DNA from: Azospirillum tabaci
Lineage (GTDB): Bacteria > Pseudomonadota > Alphaproteobacteria > Azospirillales > Azospirillaceae
NCBI RefSeq assembly: GCF_014596085.1
Contig: NZ_JACCJY010000004.1
Location: 62,001-126,000 of the forward strand
Length of the DNA stretch: 64,000 bases
Direction of reading: 5' to 3'
Numbering within the stretch: the first letter of the stretch is position 1; every line of letters starts with the position of its first letter. This document shows positions 9,374-18,250 of the stretch, piece by piece. A program made the translations under genes and the position numbers. The notes beneath the pieces were generated by a model, which worked only from the letters and a program-made list of their open reading frames with translations, searched no databases and was not told the DNA's origin.

Positions 9374-10195
9374 CTATCCCGCCCGCGAATAGGCGGCGGC
9401 CGCCGCGACCTGCGCGTCGCTCGGACGCACCCCGGTGTAGAGCACGAACTGCTCGAGCGCCTGCAACGCGATGACCTCCGCCCCGGTGATGACCGGCTTG
9501 CCGGCGGCGCGCGCGGCGCGGATCAGCGGCGTTTCCGCGGGCATCGCCACCACGTCGAACACCCAGGCGGCGGACCCGATCAGCGCCGGGTCGAAGGCCA
9601 GCGCCTCCGCGTCGGGGCCGTTGGCCATGCCGAGCGGCGTCACGTTGACCAGCAGGCCCGGGGTGAGGCCGGTGGTGTCGGCTTGCCAGCGCACGCCATA
9701 CTCGTCGGCCAGCCGGCGCCCCGTCACGTCGTTGCGGGCGACCACCGTGCCGTCGGCAAAGCCGGCGTCGCGCAGCGCGCACAGCACCGCCCGCGCCATG
9801 CCGCCGCTGCCCCGCAGCGCGAAGGTCAGGTCCCGCGGCACGGCGTGGCTGTCGACCAGGGAACGCACCGCCCGGTAGTCGGTGTTGTGGCCGGTCAGCC
9901 GCCCGCCGTCGTTGACGAGGGTGTTGACCGATTGCAGCCCCGCCGCCGACGGGTCCAGCGCGTCGAGGAAGGGGATGCAGGCCTCCTTGAAGGGCATGGA
10001 CACGCCGCAGCCGCGGATGCCCAGCGCCCGGATGCCGGCGATGGCACCGGGCAGGTCGTCGGTCGTGAAGGCCTTGTAGAGAAAGTTCAGGCCGAGCGCT
10101 TCGTACAGGTGGTTGTGAAAGCGCGTCCCGATGTTGCTGGGCCGCCCCGACAAGGAGATGCAGAGGCGCGTGTCCTTGTCGACGGCGTGAGGCAT
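9374..10195 (-). CDS. Shikimate 5-dehydrogenase-like protein (SDH-L, HI0607 type)
   Basis: A 273-residue NAD(P)-dependent enzyme of the AroE superfamily. The N-terminal LCISLSGRPSNIGTRFHN and FLYKAFTTDDL match the SDH-L subgroup typified by Haemophilus HI0607, which reduces dehydroshikimate poorly and whose physiological role is unclear. The catalytic Lys (SMPFKE) and Asp (GHNTDYRAV) are retained, as is a Rossmann segment (LRGSGGMARAV). The true aroE is at 30503-31342, so this is a paralogue, not the main pathway enzyme. It is convergent with the histidine kinase gene. Confidence 0.85.
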   Translation of the reverse strand: MPHAVDKDTRLCISLSGRPSNIGTRFHNHLYEALGLNFLYKAFTTDDLPGAIAGIRALGIRGCGVSMPFKEACIPFLDALDPSAAGLQSVNTLVNDGGRLTGHNTDYRAVRSLVDSHAVPRDLTFALRGSGGMARAVLCALRDAGFADGTVVARNDVTGRRLADEYGVRWQADTTGLTPGLLVNVTPLGMANGPDAEALAFDPALIGSAAWVFDVVAMPAETPLIRAARAAGKPVITGAEVIALQALEQFVLYTGVRPSDAQVAAAAAYSRAG

Positions 10196-10223
10196 GGTGG
10201 CCCGCTTCCTTACAGAATGATCC

Positions 10224-11561
10224 TTAGAGGATGAACTTGGACAGGTCGGCGTTCTTGGCGAGGCCGCCCACCTGGGCGCGGACGGTCTCCGCGTCGATGG
10301 TGACGGTCTGGCCGGCCTTGTCGCTGGCGGTGAAGCTGATGTCCTCCAGCAGCCGTTCCAGGACGGTGTGCAGGCGCCGCGCCCCGATGTTCTCCACCGT
10401 CGCGTTGATCTCGGTGGCGAGGCGGGCCAGTTCGTCGATGGAGTCGTCGGTGAAGACGAGATCGACCTCCTCGGTCTTCAGCAGCGCCTTGTACTGCTTG
10501 ATCAGGCTGGCTTCCGGCTCGGTCAGGATGCGGCGGAAATCCTCCTGCTCCAGCGCCTTCAGCTCGACGCGGATCGGCAGGCGGCCCTGCAGCTCCGGCA
10601 GCAGGTCCGACGGCTTGGACAGGTGGAAGGCGCCCGACGCGATGAACAGGATGTGGTCGGTCTTCACCGCGCCATGCTTGGTGCTGACGGTCGTGCCCTC
10701 GATCAGCGGCAGCAGGTCGCGCTGCACGCCCTCGCGGCTGACGTCGGCGCCGCCCTTGTAGTCGGAACGGGCGGAGATCTTGTCGATCTCGTCAAGGAAG
10801 ACGATGCCGTTCTGCTCCACGGCCTGGATCGCTTCCGAAACGACCTTTTCCTGGTCGAGCAGCTTGTCCGACTCTTCCGCCATCAGAACGGTGTAGCTCT
10901 CGGCGACGGTCATGCGCCGGGACTTGGTGCGCCCGCCCAGCGCCTTGCCGAAGATGTCGTTCAGGTTGAGCATGCCCATCTGGGCGCCCGGCATGCCGGG
11001 GATGTCGAAGGTCGGCAAGCCGCCGGCGGTGTCGGCCACCTGGATCTCGATCTCGCGGTCGTTCAGCGTGCCCTCGCGCAGCATCTTGCGGAACTTCTGC
11101 CGCGTCTCCGGGCTGGCGTTCTCGCCGCACAGCGCGTCCACCACGCGCTCCTCCGCGCGCAGCTCCGCCTTGGCGGCGACCTCCTTGCGCAGCCGCTCCT
11201 TGGTCAGGCCGATGGCGGCCTCCACCAGATCGCGGACGATCTGCTCGACGTCGCGGCCGACATAGCCAACCTCGGTGAACTTGGTCGCCTCGACCTTCAG
11301 GAAGGGCGCCTGGGCCAGCTTCGCCAGGCGGCGGGCGATTTCCGTCTTGCCGACGCCGGTCGGGCCGATCATCAGGATGTTCTTGGGCAGAACCTCCTCG
11401 CGCAGCCCCTCGGGGAGCTGCTGGCGACGCCAGCGGTTGCGCAGCGCGATGGCGACCGCGCGCTTGGCCTCGTGCTGGCCGACGATGTAGCGGTCGAGTT
11501 CGGAGACGATCTCGCGCGGGCTGAAGGCGGCGGTGGCGGCGGCGATGCTGGGGGCGGACAT
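10224..11561 (-). CDS. hslU: ATP-dependent protease ATPase subunit HslU
   Basis: AAA+ unfoldase of 445 residues that feeds proteins into the HslV chamber. Visible are the N-terminal [12 protein letters not shown], Walker A GPTGVGKT (residues 66-73), the GYVGRDVE pore loop, the inserted I domain (about 110-240), Walker [11 protein letters not shown] and the C-terminal LSKFIL that docks in HslV. Length is normal for the family. It lies 22 bp downstream of hslV in the same orientation and is surely cotranscribed. Confidence 0.97.
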   Translation of the reverse strand: MSAPSIAAATAAFSPREIVSELDRYIVGQHEAKRAVAIALRNRWRRQQLPEGLREEVLPKNILMIGPTGVGKTEIARRLAKLAQAPFLKVEATKFTEVGYVGRDVEQIVRDLVEAAIGLTKERLRKEVAAKAELRAEERVVDALCGENASPETRQKFRKMLREGTLNDREIEIQVADTAGGLPTFDIPGMPGAQMGMLNLNDIFGKALGGRTKSRRMTVAESYTVLMAEESDKLLDQEKVVSEAIQAVEQNGIVFLDEIDKISARSDYKGGADVSREGVQRDLLPLIEGTTVSTKHGAVKTDHILFIASGAFHLSKPSDLLPELQGRLPIRVELKALEQEDFRRILTEPEASLIKQYKALLKTEEVDLVFTDDSIDELARLATEINATVENIGARRLHTVLERLLEDISFTASDKAGQTVTIDAETVRAQVGGLAKNADLSKFIL

Positions 11562-11583
11562 GGCGTGGGACCCGGTCTGAGGG

Positions 11584-12132
11584 TTAGAGCTTTTCGAGCG
11601 TGACGTTCTCGTTGGTGTAGACGCAGATGCCGGCGGCGATCTTCATCGCCTTGCGGGCCACGGCCTCCGCGTCCAGACCATCGATGTCGACCAGCGCGCG
11701 CGCCGCCGACAGGGCGTAGGCGCCGCCGGAGCCGATGCCGATCAGCCCGTCCTCCGGTTCCAGCACGTCGCCGTTGCCGGTCAGGATCAGGCTGACGTTG
11801 CGGTCGGCCACGGCCATCATGGCCTCCAGCCGGCGCAGGTAGCGGTCGGTGCGCCAGTCCTTGGCCATCTCGACGCAGGCGCGCAGCAGCTGGCCGGGGT
11901 GCTTCTCCAGCTTGGTCTCCAGCCGCTCGAACAGGGTCAGCGCGTCGGCGGTGGCGCCGGCGAAGCCGCCCATCACCGTGCCGCCGGCGAGCCAGCGCAC
12001 CTTGCGGGCGTTCGATTTCATGACCGTCTGGCCGACGGACACCTGGCCGTCGCCGGCAATGACCACCTGCCCGTTCTTGCGGACCGAGAGGATGGTGGTG
12101 CCGTGCCACTGGATGGGATCGTGGGAAGTCAT
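11584..12132 (-). CDS. hslV: ATP-dependent protease proteolytic subunit HslV
   Basis: Peptidase subunit of 182 residues, an Ntn hydrolase related to the proteasome beta subunit. Removal of the first 11 residues would expose the catalytic Thr12 in [11 protein letters not shown]. Conserved [13 protein letters not shown] and [14 protein letters not shown] follow. It assembles as a double ring capped by HslU, encoded immediately downstream, and degrades misfolded proteins. The operon is often heat-shock (sigma-32) controlled in the family; I cannot point to a clear sigma-32 promoter upstream. Confidence 0.97.
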   Translation of the reverse strand: MTSHDPIQWHGTTILSVRKNGQVVIAGDGQVSVGQTVMKSNARKVRWLAGGTVMGGFAGATADALTLFERLETKLEKHPGQLLRACVEMAKDWRTDRYLRRLEAMMAVADRNVSLILTGNGDVLEPEDGLIGIGSGGAYALSAARALVDIDGLDAEAVARKAMKIAAGICVYTNENVTLEKL

Positions 12133-12216
12133 CGGGACCGTGGTCTAAGGAAGAAGCGCCCGTGCCCGAACGGTCCGGCGTAACGCCGGCCGACATAGGC
12201 ACATCGGAACACGGGT

Positions 12217-13785
12217 CTATGTGGGGGGACGGCGGGTCCCGTCAAGTCTGCCGTCACGGGGCGGTATCCCACGGGACGGAATTGGCCGGGGAGCGAGCTG
12301 CGTGACCTCCACCCCCAGGCGGGCCAGCGCTTCCATCACCGGGACGAAGGCGGACAGGCCATGCGCGGCACCCGGCAGCGGACCGGAACGGGCGACGCCC
12401 AGCAGGTTGCCCGCCTCGTCCACCAGCGGATCGCCCGGCGCCGGGTCCGGCCCGGTCAGGTCGGCCTGGAGCAGCGTGGCCTCCTCCCCCGGCGCGGCGT
12501 CCGGATCGGCGCGCCGGGCCGCCAGGAGCCCAGCCGCCGCGTCGTCGCCGCGGTTCAGCACCGCCATCACCGGCTCGCTGACCGCCGGAGCGTCCAGACG
12601 CAGCGGGGCCGCGCGCAGCCGGGCCGGCACGCGGACCAGGGCGATTCCGCCGGACCGGTCCCGCGCCATCACCGTGCCGTCCAGCGACACCGCGCGGGAC
12701 GGCGCCACGGTGACGGTCACGTCCAGCCCGGCGTCGAGCGTCAGCAGAAGCGACTGGCCGTCCAGTTCCCCCAGCACGATCCCCCGGCCCTTGCGCTCTT
12801 CCGGTCCGACGCGAACCGTGGCGGCGGACACGCGGGCGGCGGGATCGTCGGCGTATCCTTGGAGCGGGTCGGCGATGCGCAGAATCAGGGTCGGGAGACG
12901 CGTTTCCTCCAGGAAAGGAGCCGGCCCGCTGGAGGCGCCGCCGGGATCGACCGTCGCGGTTGACACCACAGCCGGTCCGGTTGACACCGGCGGAGCGGCA
13001 CTTGACACTCCCGCCACCCCACTTGACACTACCGGGGCCGCACTTGACGCTCCTGAGGGTCCGGTTGACACTCCCCCCCGGCCACTTGACACTATGGCGG
13101 GGCCACTTGACGCTATCGCCCCGCCCCGCGACACCGCGGCGCGGAAGCCGGGGTCGGCGCCCAGCGCCTCCACCGCCGTTGCGAAGGCCTCCTCGATCAG
13201 CAGAACGTCGCCCTGCGGCACGCCGCTGTCCTTGCGGGCCACCCCCGTGGTGGTGACGCGGTGGACGAGCCGCCCCGTCACGGCGTCGTAGACCGCCCAG
13301 TCCACCCGCAGGCTGCCGATGCCGGACACCCCCTCGCTGCCCCCCGTCAGCCAGCTCCGGCGGCGGCACAGATCGCTGTTCACCGCGCGCAGGTCGCCGC
13401 GCAGGATGTAGCGGGCGCGCTTGCGGTCGAACTCCGCCTCGTAGTCGCTGCCCTGGACGCCCGCCACGTCGTAGCCGGCGTCGGCCAGAACCTCGGCGAA
13501 GCGTTCCTGGAAGGTGGAATTCTCGTGCAGGCTGCGCCCGCTGGTCCAATAGACGTCCTCATAGGGCGGCCAGCACTCCAGCGCCCAGACATAGCGCCCC
13601 GTCACCATGCCCCGCCGCATGGAGCCGAGCGACAGGCCGTCGAAGCGAACCGGCTCCGTCGAACCGCGGGCGACGGGCGGTGCCTTGCGGGTCTGCGGCA
13701 GTTCCCCGCCCATGCAGGCGGCCAGCCCCAGCAGGGCGGCGAGGGACAGGAAAAGGAGTCCGGGCGTCGGCATGTCCGGTGGCAT
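12217..13785 (-). CDS. Lipoprotein with heptad repeat linker and degenerate trypsin-like domain
   Basis: A 522-residue envelope protein. The N-terminus has a lipoprotein signal ending LGLAAC. Residues about 45-215 form an unassigned domain (VWALECWPPYEDVYW). Residues 218-275 are a tandem seven-residue repeat of the form V-S-(S/T)-(G/A)-x-x-x, encoded by a 21-bp DNA repeat. The C-terminal third resembles a chymotrypsin fold (SGGIALVRVP; GDPLVDEAGNLLGVARSG), but the catalytic triad is not visible and GDSGGP is altered, so it is probably not an active protease. Function unknown. The convergent neighbour is none; hisB is divergent. Confidence 0.7.
   Translation of the reverse strand: MPPDMPTPGLLFLSLAALLGLAACMGGELPQTRKAPPVARGSTEPVRFDGLSLGSMRRGMVTGRYVWALECWPPYEDVYWTSGRSLHENSTFQERFAEVLADAGYDVAGVQGSDYEAEFDRKRARYILRGDLRAVNSDLCRRRSWLTGGSEGVSGIGSLRVDWAVYDAVTGRLVHRVTTTGVARKDSGVPQGDVLLIEEAFATAVEALGADPGFRAAVSRGGAIASSGPAIVSSGRGGVSTGPSGASSAAPVVSSGVAGVSSAAPPVSTGPAVVSTATVDPGGASSGPAPFLEETRLPTLILRIADPLQGYADDPAARVSAATVRVGPEERKGRGIVLGELDGQSLLLTLDAGLDVTVTVAPSRAVSLDGTVMARDRSGGIALVRVPARLRAAPLRLDAPAVSEPVMAVLNRGDDAAAGLLAARRADPDAAPGEEATLLQADLTGPDPAPGDPLVDEAGNLLGVARSGPLPGAAHGLSAFVPVMEALARLGVEVTQLAPRPIPSRGIPPRDGRLDGTRRPPT
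12957..13137. repeat. Nine-copy 21-bp tandem repeat array with TTGAC core
   Basis: Nine units repeat at exactly 21-bp spacing; the TTGAC cores begin at 12960, 12981, 13002, 13023, 13044, 13065, 13086 and 13107, with a decayed ninth at 13128. The plus-strand core is C(A/G)(C/G)TTGAC(A/G)C(T/C), while the other 10 or so bases of each unit vary freely. On the coding (minus) strand the core reads GTG/GCG-TCA-AGT/ACC, so every good copy uses the serine codon TCA, which is uncommon in this GC-rich sequence. Confidence 0.9.
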
Positions 13786-13921
13786 ATCCCATTATGCGCG
13801 TTGAGCGTGCACAAAATCATGAACACACACGCATTATGCGGCATCTCCACCGACGGTCATAGGCGTTTTCGGAGGCTGCGCCTCTGGCGCGCCCGCGCGC
13901 TTCCTGATAAAACCCGGACTC
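13786..13921. promoter_or_regulatory. Divergent promoter region of the repeat lipoprotein and hisB
   Basis: This 136-bp spacer contains the only AT-richer tract near the his operon (13800-13840, CACAAAATCATGAACACACA). Two copies of CATTATGCG (13790-13798 and 13832-13840) lie in the same orientation about 42 bp apart and could be a pair of regulator half sites. No leader-peptide or attenuator structure with a run of histidine codons is visible, so his attenuation of the enteric type is unlikely. Confidence 0.4.
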
Positions 13922-14545
13922 ATGGACCAGAGCCTTGCCAATGGCGTCCGCCGCGCCTCGATCGAGCGGAACACCACCGAAACCCGGATCCGGGTCGCCG
14001 TGAATCTGGACGGCACCGGCGTCTATGACGTGAAGACCGGCGTCGGCTTCCTCGACCACATGCTGGAGCAGCTGTCGCGCCACAGCCTGATGGACCTGTC
14101 GGTGGCGGCGGAGGGCGACCTGCACATCGACGCCCATCACACGACCGAGGACAGCGGCATCGCCATCGGTCAGGCGGTGGCGAAGGCGCTGGGCGACCGC
14201 AAGGGCATCCAGCGTTACGGCCACGCCTACATCCCGATGGACGAGACGCTGACCCGCGTCGCGCTGGACTTCTCCAACCGGCCCTACCTGATCTGGAAGG
14301 TGTCCTTCAGCCGCGACAAGATCGGCGACATGGACACCGAGCTGTTCCGCGAATGGTTCCAGGCCTTCGCCATGGCCGCGGGCGTGACGCTGCACGTCGA
14401 ATGCCTCTATGGCGAGAACAACCACCACATCGTGGAAAGCTGCTACAAGGCGCTTGCCCGCGCGCTGCGGGCCGGGATCGACATCGACCCGCGCAAGCGC
14501 GACGCCGTGCCCTCCACCAAGGGGACGCTGGGCGGCTCCCTCTAA
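13922..14545 (+). CDS. hisB: Imidazoleglycerol-phosphate dehydratase
   Basis: Monofunctional HisB of 207 residues (no histidinol-phosphatase domain, as in most non-enteric bacteria). It catalyses the sixth step of histidine synthesis. Manganese-binding motifs are visible: [29 protein letters not shown] and [18 protein letters not shown]. It heads the cluster hisB-hisH-GNAT-hisA-hisF-hisE, which matches the gene order published for A. brasilense. The ATG at 13922 gives the usual N-terminus. Confidence 0.96.
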   Translation: MDQSLANGVRRASIERNTTETRIRVAVNLDGTGVYDVKTGVGFLDHMLEQLSRHSLMDLSVAAEGDLHIDAHHTTEDSGIAIGQAVAKALGDRKGIQRYGHAYIPMDETLTRVALDFSNRPYLIWKVSFSRDKIGDMDTELFREWFQAFAMAAGVTLHVECLYGENNHHIVESCYKALARALRAGIDIDPRKRDAVPSTKGTLGGSL

Positions 14546-14596
14546 AAAACCGGCGGCTTCGACAAGGCCGGCGCTCTGTCACAAGGTCCTCGTTTC

Positions 14597-15241
14597 ATGG
14601 AAACCGTTGCGCTGATCGATTACGGCTCCGGCAACCTGCGTTCCGCCGCCAAGGCTCTGGAGCGCGCGGCGGCGGGGTGCCACGCCTCCTTCCAGGTCCT
14701 GGTGACCTCCGACGCCGACGCCGTGCGCAAGGCCGACCGCGTCGTCCTGCCGGGCGTGGGCGCCTTCGCCGACTGCAAGCGCGGCCTGTCGGAGGTCCCC
14801 GGCATGCTCGACGCGCTGGACGAGGTGGTGCACGGCAAGGGCCGTCCCTTCCTGGGCATCTGCGTCGGCATGCAGCTGATGGCGGAGCGCGGGCGCGAAT
14901 ACGGCGTGACCGAGGGGCTGGGCTGGATCAAGGGCGAGGTGGTCAAGCTGGAGCCCGCCGACCCGACGCTGAAGATTCCGCACATGGGCTGGAACGAGCT
15001 GGACATCCGCCGGGAGCACCCGCTGCTGGCCGGATTGCCGGACCGCGCGCACGCCTATTTCGTCCACTCCTACCGCTTCGCCGTGGAGCGGCCGGAGGAC
15101 GTGATCGCCAGCGCGGATTACGGCGGCCCCTTCGCCGCGGTGGTCGGGCGCGACAATCTGGTCGGCACCCAGTTCCACCCGGAAAAGAGCCAGGAGACCG
15201 GCCTCACCCTGGTCGCCAATTTCCTGACCTGGCGGGTCTGA
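14597..15241 (+). CDS. hisH: Imidazole glycerol phosphate synthase, glutaminase subunit
   Basis: Class I glutamine amidotransferase of 214 residues. The nucleophile Cys89 lies in [11 protein letters not shown], and the His-Glu pair in [10 protein letters not shown] near the C-terminus. It supplies ammonia to HisF, with which it forms the heterodimer that makes imidazole glycerol phosphate and AICAR. A 51-bp gap separates it from hisB; the following acetyltransferase gene starts 2 bp after its stop, so the two are translationally close. Confidence 0.96.
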   Translation: METVALIDYGSGNLRSAAKALERAAAGCHASFQVLVTSDADAVRKADRVVLPGVGAFADCKRGLSEVPGMLDALDEVVHGKGRPFLGICVGMQLMAERGREYGVTEGLGWIKGEVVKLEPADPTLKIPHMGWNELDIRREHPLLAGLPDRAHAYFVHSYRFAVERPEDVIASADYGGPFAAVVGRDNLVGTQFHPEKSQETGLTLVANFLTWRV

Positions 15242-15243
15242 CC

Positions 15244-15786
15244 ATGGCCGACGTCTCGGTCGAACGCATCGACACGCTGAAGACGGGCGACCTGCACGAC
15301 CTGTGCGACGCCGCCGACGACGCCATCAAGGCGGGCGGCGGCTTCGGCTGGGTCGAGCCGCCCGCCCGCGAGATCATGGAACGCTTTTGGAAAGGCGTTC
15401 TGGTGGTTCCGGAGCGCATTCTGTTCGTCGGCCGGCTGGACGGCGTCATCGCCGGCTCCGCCCAGCTGATCAAGCCGGCCCGCAACAACGAGGCGCAGGC
15501 CCACGCCGCCACCCTGACCACCAGCTTCGTCGCCCCCTGGGCGCGCGGCCATGGCCTCGCCCGCCGGCTGACCGTGGCGGTCGAGGAGGAGGCGCGGGCG
15601 TCCGGCTTCCGCGTGCTGAACCTCGACGTGCGCGAGACCCAGACCGCGGCCATCGCGCTCTACGAGGATCTGGGCTTCAAACGCTGGGGCACGCATCCCT
15701 TCTATGCGCTGGTGGACGGCAAAAGGCTGGCCGGACATTTCTATGTGAAAGACCTTACCCCCGACACGCTTCACGACACGCCATAG
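15244..15786 (+). CDS. GNAT-family N-acetyltransferase within the his operon
   Basis: A 180-residue acetyltransferase with the GNAT acetyl-CoA loop at [20 protein letters not shown] and the terminal [14 protein letters not shown]. It is wedged between hisH and hisA with almost no spacing, and an open reading frame at the same position was reported in the A. brasilense histidine cluster. It is not a known histidine enzyme; the substrate is unknown. Its retention in the operon suggests a tie to amino-acid metabolism or detoxification, but that is inference. Confidence 0.85.
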   Translation: MADVSVERIDTLKTGDLHDLCDAADDAIKAGGGFGWVEPPAREIMERFWKGVLVVPERILFVGRLDGVIAGSAQLIKPARNNEAQAHAATLTTSFVAPWARGHGLARRLTVAVEEEARASGFRVLNLDVRETQTAAIALYEDLGFKRWGTHPFYALVDGKRLAGHFYVKDLTPDTLHDTP

Positions 15787-15800
15787 GACGAGACACCGCG

Positions 15801-16550
15801 ATGATCATCTATCCCGCCATCGACCTCAAAGACGGTGCCTGCGTTCGGCTGCTGCGCGGCGAGATGAGCCAGGCGACCGTCTTCAACACCGAACCCGCCG
15901 ACCAGGCCCGCCTGTTCGAAAGCCAGGGCTTCGAATGGCTGCATCTGGTCGATCTGAACGGCGCCTTCGAGGGCAAGCCGGTCAACGGCAAGGCGGTCGA
16001 GAGCATCCTGGGCGCCGTGACCATTCCGGTGCAGCTGGGCGGCGGCATCCGCGACCTGAAGACCATCGCCATGTGGCTGGAGAAGGGCGTCAGCCGCGTC
16101 ATTCTGGGCACCGTCGCCCTGCGCGAGCCGGAGCTGGTCCGCGAAGCCTGCAAGGAGTTCCCCGGCAAGGTCGCCGTGGGCATCGACGCGCGGGAAGGTT
16201 ACGTGGCCGTCGCCGGCTGGGCCGAGACCTCGACCATCAAGGCGCTGGATCTGGCGCTGAAGTTCGAGGACAGCGGCGTCGCCGCCATCATCTACACCGA
16301 CATCAACCGCGACGGCGCCATGGGCGGCGTGAACGTCGAGGCGACCTCCGACCTCGCCTTCCACCTGACCACGCCGGTGATCGCGTCGGGCGGCGTCTCC
16401 TCCATCGACGATCTGATCGCGCTGAAGAAGGAGGAGGACACCGGCATCCAGGGCGTCATCTGCGGCCGCGCGCTCTACGACGGGCGCATCGATCCGAAGA
16501 CCGCGCTGGATCTGCTCTCCGCAACTCCCGTCACCGGAAAGGCCGGCTGA
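15801..16550 (+). CDS. hisA: ProFAR isomerase HisA
   Basis: A 249-residue beta/alpha barrel, 1-(5-phosphoribosyl)-5-[(5-phosphoribosylamino)methylideneamino]imidazole-4-carboxamide isomerase. Catalytic Asp in [14 protein letters not shown], phosphate loops VQLGGGIRD and VIASGGVSS, and the second catalytic Asp in [10 protein letters not shown] are present. Its TGA stop overlaps the ATG of hisF as TGATG, which implies translational coupling of the two homologous barrel enzymes. Confidence 0.97.
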   Translation: MIIYPAIDLKDGACVRLLRGEMSQATVFNTEPADQARLFESQGFEWLHLVDLNGAFEGKPVNGKAVESILGAVTIPVQLGGGIRDLKTIAMWLEKGVSRVILGTVALREPELVREACKEFPGKVAVGIDAREGYVAVAGWAETSTIKALDLALKFEDSGVAAIIYTDINRDGAMGGVNVEATSDLAFHLTTPVIASGGVSSIDDLIALKKEEDTGIQGVICGRALYDGRIDPKTALDLLSATPVTGKAG

Positions 16551-17347
16551 TGCTCAAGATGCGCGTCATCCCCTGCCTGGACGTCAAGGACGGGCGGGTC
16601 GTCAAGGGGGTCAACTTCGTCGATCTGATCGACGCCGGCGACCCTGTGGAGCAGGCCCGCGTCTATGACCGGGAGGGGGCGGACGAGCTGACCTTCCTCG
16701 ACATCACGGCCAGCCACGAGAACCGCGACACCATCTACGACGTGGTGCGCCGCACCGCCGAGCAGGTGTTCATGCCGCTGACCGTCGGCGGCGGCGTGCG
16801 CACGGTGGAGGACATCCGCAAGCTGCTGCTGGCCGGCGCCGACAAGGTGTCGATCAACACCGCGGCCATCCACCGTCCGGAGTTCGTGCAGGAGGCGGCG
16901 GAGAAGTTCGGCGCCCAGTGCATCGTCGTCGCCATCGACGCCAAGCAGGTCGAGCCGGGCCGCTGGGAGATCTTCACCCACGGCGGGCGCAAGGCCACGG
17001 GCATCGACGCCGTGGAGTGGGCCAAGCGCATGGAGTCCTACGGCGCCGGCGAGATCCTGCTGACCTCGATGGACCGCGACGGCACCAAGAGCGGCTTCGA
17101 CCTCGCCTTGACCCGCAAGGTGGCCGACGGCCTGCGCATCCCGGTGATCGCGTCGGGCGGCGTCGGCACGCTGGACCATCTGGTGGAGGGCATCCGCGAG
17201 GGCCACGCCACGGCGGTGCTGGCGGCTTCCATCTTCCATTTCGGCACCTACACCATCGGGCAGGCCAAGGCGGCGCTCGCCGCCGCCGGCATCCCGGTGC
17301 GTCCGGCGCGGGCCGTGTCCTCCACGGCGGAGGCCGCTCATGTCTGA
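16550..17347 (+). CDS. hisF: Imidazole glycerol phosphate synthase, cyclase subunit
   Basis: A 265-residue beta/alpha barrel paralogous to HisA. Catalytic Asp11 in [12 protein letters not shown] and the later VVAIDAK Asp are conserved, together with phosphate loops LTVGGGVRT and VIASGGVGT. It joins PRFAR and HisH-derived ammonia to make imidazole glycerol phosphate. The 5' end overlaps hisA by one base and the 3' end overlaps hisE by eight, so the three are translated as a tightly coupled set. Confidence 0.97.
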   Translation: MLKMRVIPCLDVKDGRVVKGVNFVDLIDAGDPVEQARVYDREGADELTFLDITASHENRDTIYDVVRRTAEQVFMPLTVGGGVRTVEDIRKLLLAGADKVSINTAAIHRPEFVQEAAEKFGAQCIVVAIDAKQVEPGRWEIFTHGGRKATGIDAVEWAKRMESYGAGEILLTSMDRDGTKSGFDLALTRKVADGLRIPVIASGGVGTLDHLVEGIREGHATAVLAASIFHFGTYTIGQAKAALAAAGIPVRPARAVSSTAEAAHV

Positions 17348-17696
17348 CGACAAGATGTCCGACGACAAGGCGGCCGCCACCGCCGCGGTTCTGGACCGGC
17401 TCTACGCCACCGTCCAGGCGCGCAAGGGTGCCGATCCGGAGACCTCCTACACCGCCAAGCTGTTCCACCGCGGCACCGCCAAGATCGCCCAGAAGGTCGG
17501 CGAGGAGGCGGTGGAGACGGTCATCGAGGCGGTGCGCGGCGACAAAGCCGCGGTGGCCTCGGAATCGGCGGACCTGCTCTATCACCTTGTGGTGCTGTGG
17601 GCCGACGCCGGGCTGGAGCCCGCCGCGGTGTGGGAGAAGCTGGCCCAGCGCGAGGGCACCAGCGGAATCGCCGAGAAGAAGGCGCGCCAAGCCTAA
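17340..17696 (+). CDS. hisE: Phosphoribosyl-ATP pyrophosphatase
   Basis: An all-helical MazG-like pyrophosphatase of 118 residues that hydrolyses phosphoribosyl-ATP in the second step of histidine synthesis. The core [20 protein letters not shown] and [14 protein letters not shown] is diagnostic. HisI is not fused, as is usual for alphaproteobacteria. The stop codon falls at the start of a 15-bp tandem duplication that extends into the hinT leader. Confidence 0.96.
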   Translation: MSDDKMSDDKAAATAAVLDRLYATVQARKGADPETSYTAKLFHRGTAKIAQKVGEEAVETVIEAVRGDKAAVASESADLLYHLVVLWADAGLEPAAVWEKLAQREGTSGIAEKKARQA

Positions 17697-17722
17697 ATCG
17701 ATCAAGCCTAAATCGATCAAGC
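17689..17722. repeat. 15-bp tandem duplication at the hisE stop
   Basis: Two exact copies of AAGCCTAAATCGATC (17689-17703 and 17704-17718) followed by AAGC of a third. The first copy contains the hisE TAA stop, the second lies in the hisE-hinT gap. It looks like a slippage duplication; because the stop is in the first copy it does not change the protein. Confidence 0.9.
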
Positions 17723-17757
17723 ATCAACGAGATAAAGGCGGAAGGGGAAACGACGCG

Positions 17758-18126
17758 ATGGCCAAGACCTACGATCCGAACAACGTCTTCGCCCGCATCC
17801 TGCGCGGCGAGATCCCGTGCAAGAAGGTCCTGGAGACCGAGCACGCGCTGGCCTTCCACGACATCAACCCGCAGGCCCCGACGCACATCCTGGTGATCCC
17901 GAAGGGCGCCTACGTCGACATGGACGACTTCAGCGCCCGTGCCACGGAGGCGGAGATCGCCGGCCTGTTCCGCGCGGTCGGCGAGGTGGCGCGCGGCGCC
18001 GGTGCCGCCGAGCCCGGTTACCGCATCCTGTCCAACTGCGGCGAGGACGCGAACCAGGAGGTTCCGCACCTGCACATCCATGTCTTCGCCGGCCGCCGCC
18101 TGGGCCCGATGATCACCAAGGGATAA
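17758..18126 (+). CDS. hinT: HIT-family nucleotide-binding protein (HinT-like)
   Basis: A 122-residue HIT protein with the histidine triad H104-L-H106-I-H108-V and the N-terminal IFCKI-like FARILRGEIPCKKV. Family members hydrolyse adenosine phosphoramidates and acyl- or aminoacyl-AMP. Position after hisE and exact length agree with 'ORF122' of the A. brasilense his region, one of the proteins that defined the family. It is probably cotranscribed with the his genes and ends before a strong terminator. Confidence 0.93.
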   Translation: MAKTYDPNNVFARILRGEIPCKKVLETEHALAFHDINPQAPTHILVIPKGAYVDMDDFSARATEAEIAGLFRAVGEVARGAGAAEPGYRILSNCGEDANQEVPHLHIHVFAGRRLGPMITKG

Positions 18127-18138
18127 GCTTCGGCACGA

Positions 18139-18154
18139 CGATCCACGTGAAACA
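18139..18154. promoter_or_regulatory. parS: Degenerate parS-like site
   Basis: CGATCCACGTGAAACA matches the ParB target TGTTTCACGTGAAACA at 13 of 16 positions; the right half is perfect and the left half has the mismatches. It lies between hinT and its terminator, about 10 kb left of the proposed origin. It may be a weak site or a relic. Confidence 0.4.
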
Positions 18155-18178
18155 TCGGCCCGAAACATCAGCCTGAAA

Positions 18179-18214
18179 CAGAAGGGCGCCGGGGAAACCC
18201 TCGGCGCCCTTCTC
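18179..18214. terminator. Intrinsic terminator after hinT
   Basis: GAAGGGCGCCGGGG (from 18181) pairs with CCTCGGCGCCCTTC around an AAAC loop, followed by TCATTTTG. The A-containing left flank and T-containing right flank suggest it can serve both the his-hinT transcript and the converging DUF1206 gene. Confidence 0.8.
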
Positions 18215-18250
18215 ATTTTGCTCCAGTCCCTTTTTGGTTCGGTGCTGTGT

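Noticed and set aside
12957-13137. Reading the repeated TTGACA as a series of sigma-70 -35 promoter elements
   Set aside because: No matching -10 hexamers lie 16-18 bp downstream, and the array is inside a coding sequence, so the promoter interpretation is weak.
12957-13137. CRISPR array
   Set aside because: Units are only 21 bp with an 11-bp core, spacers are far too short, it is coding, and no cas genes are present.
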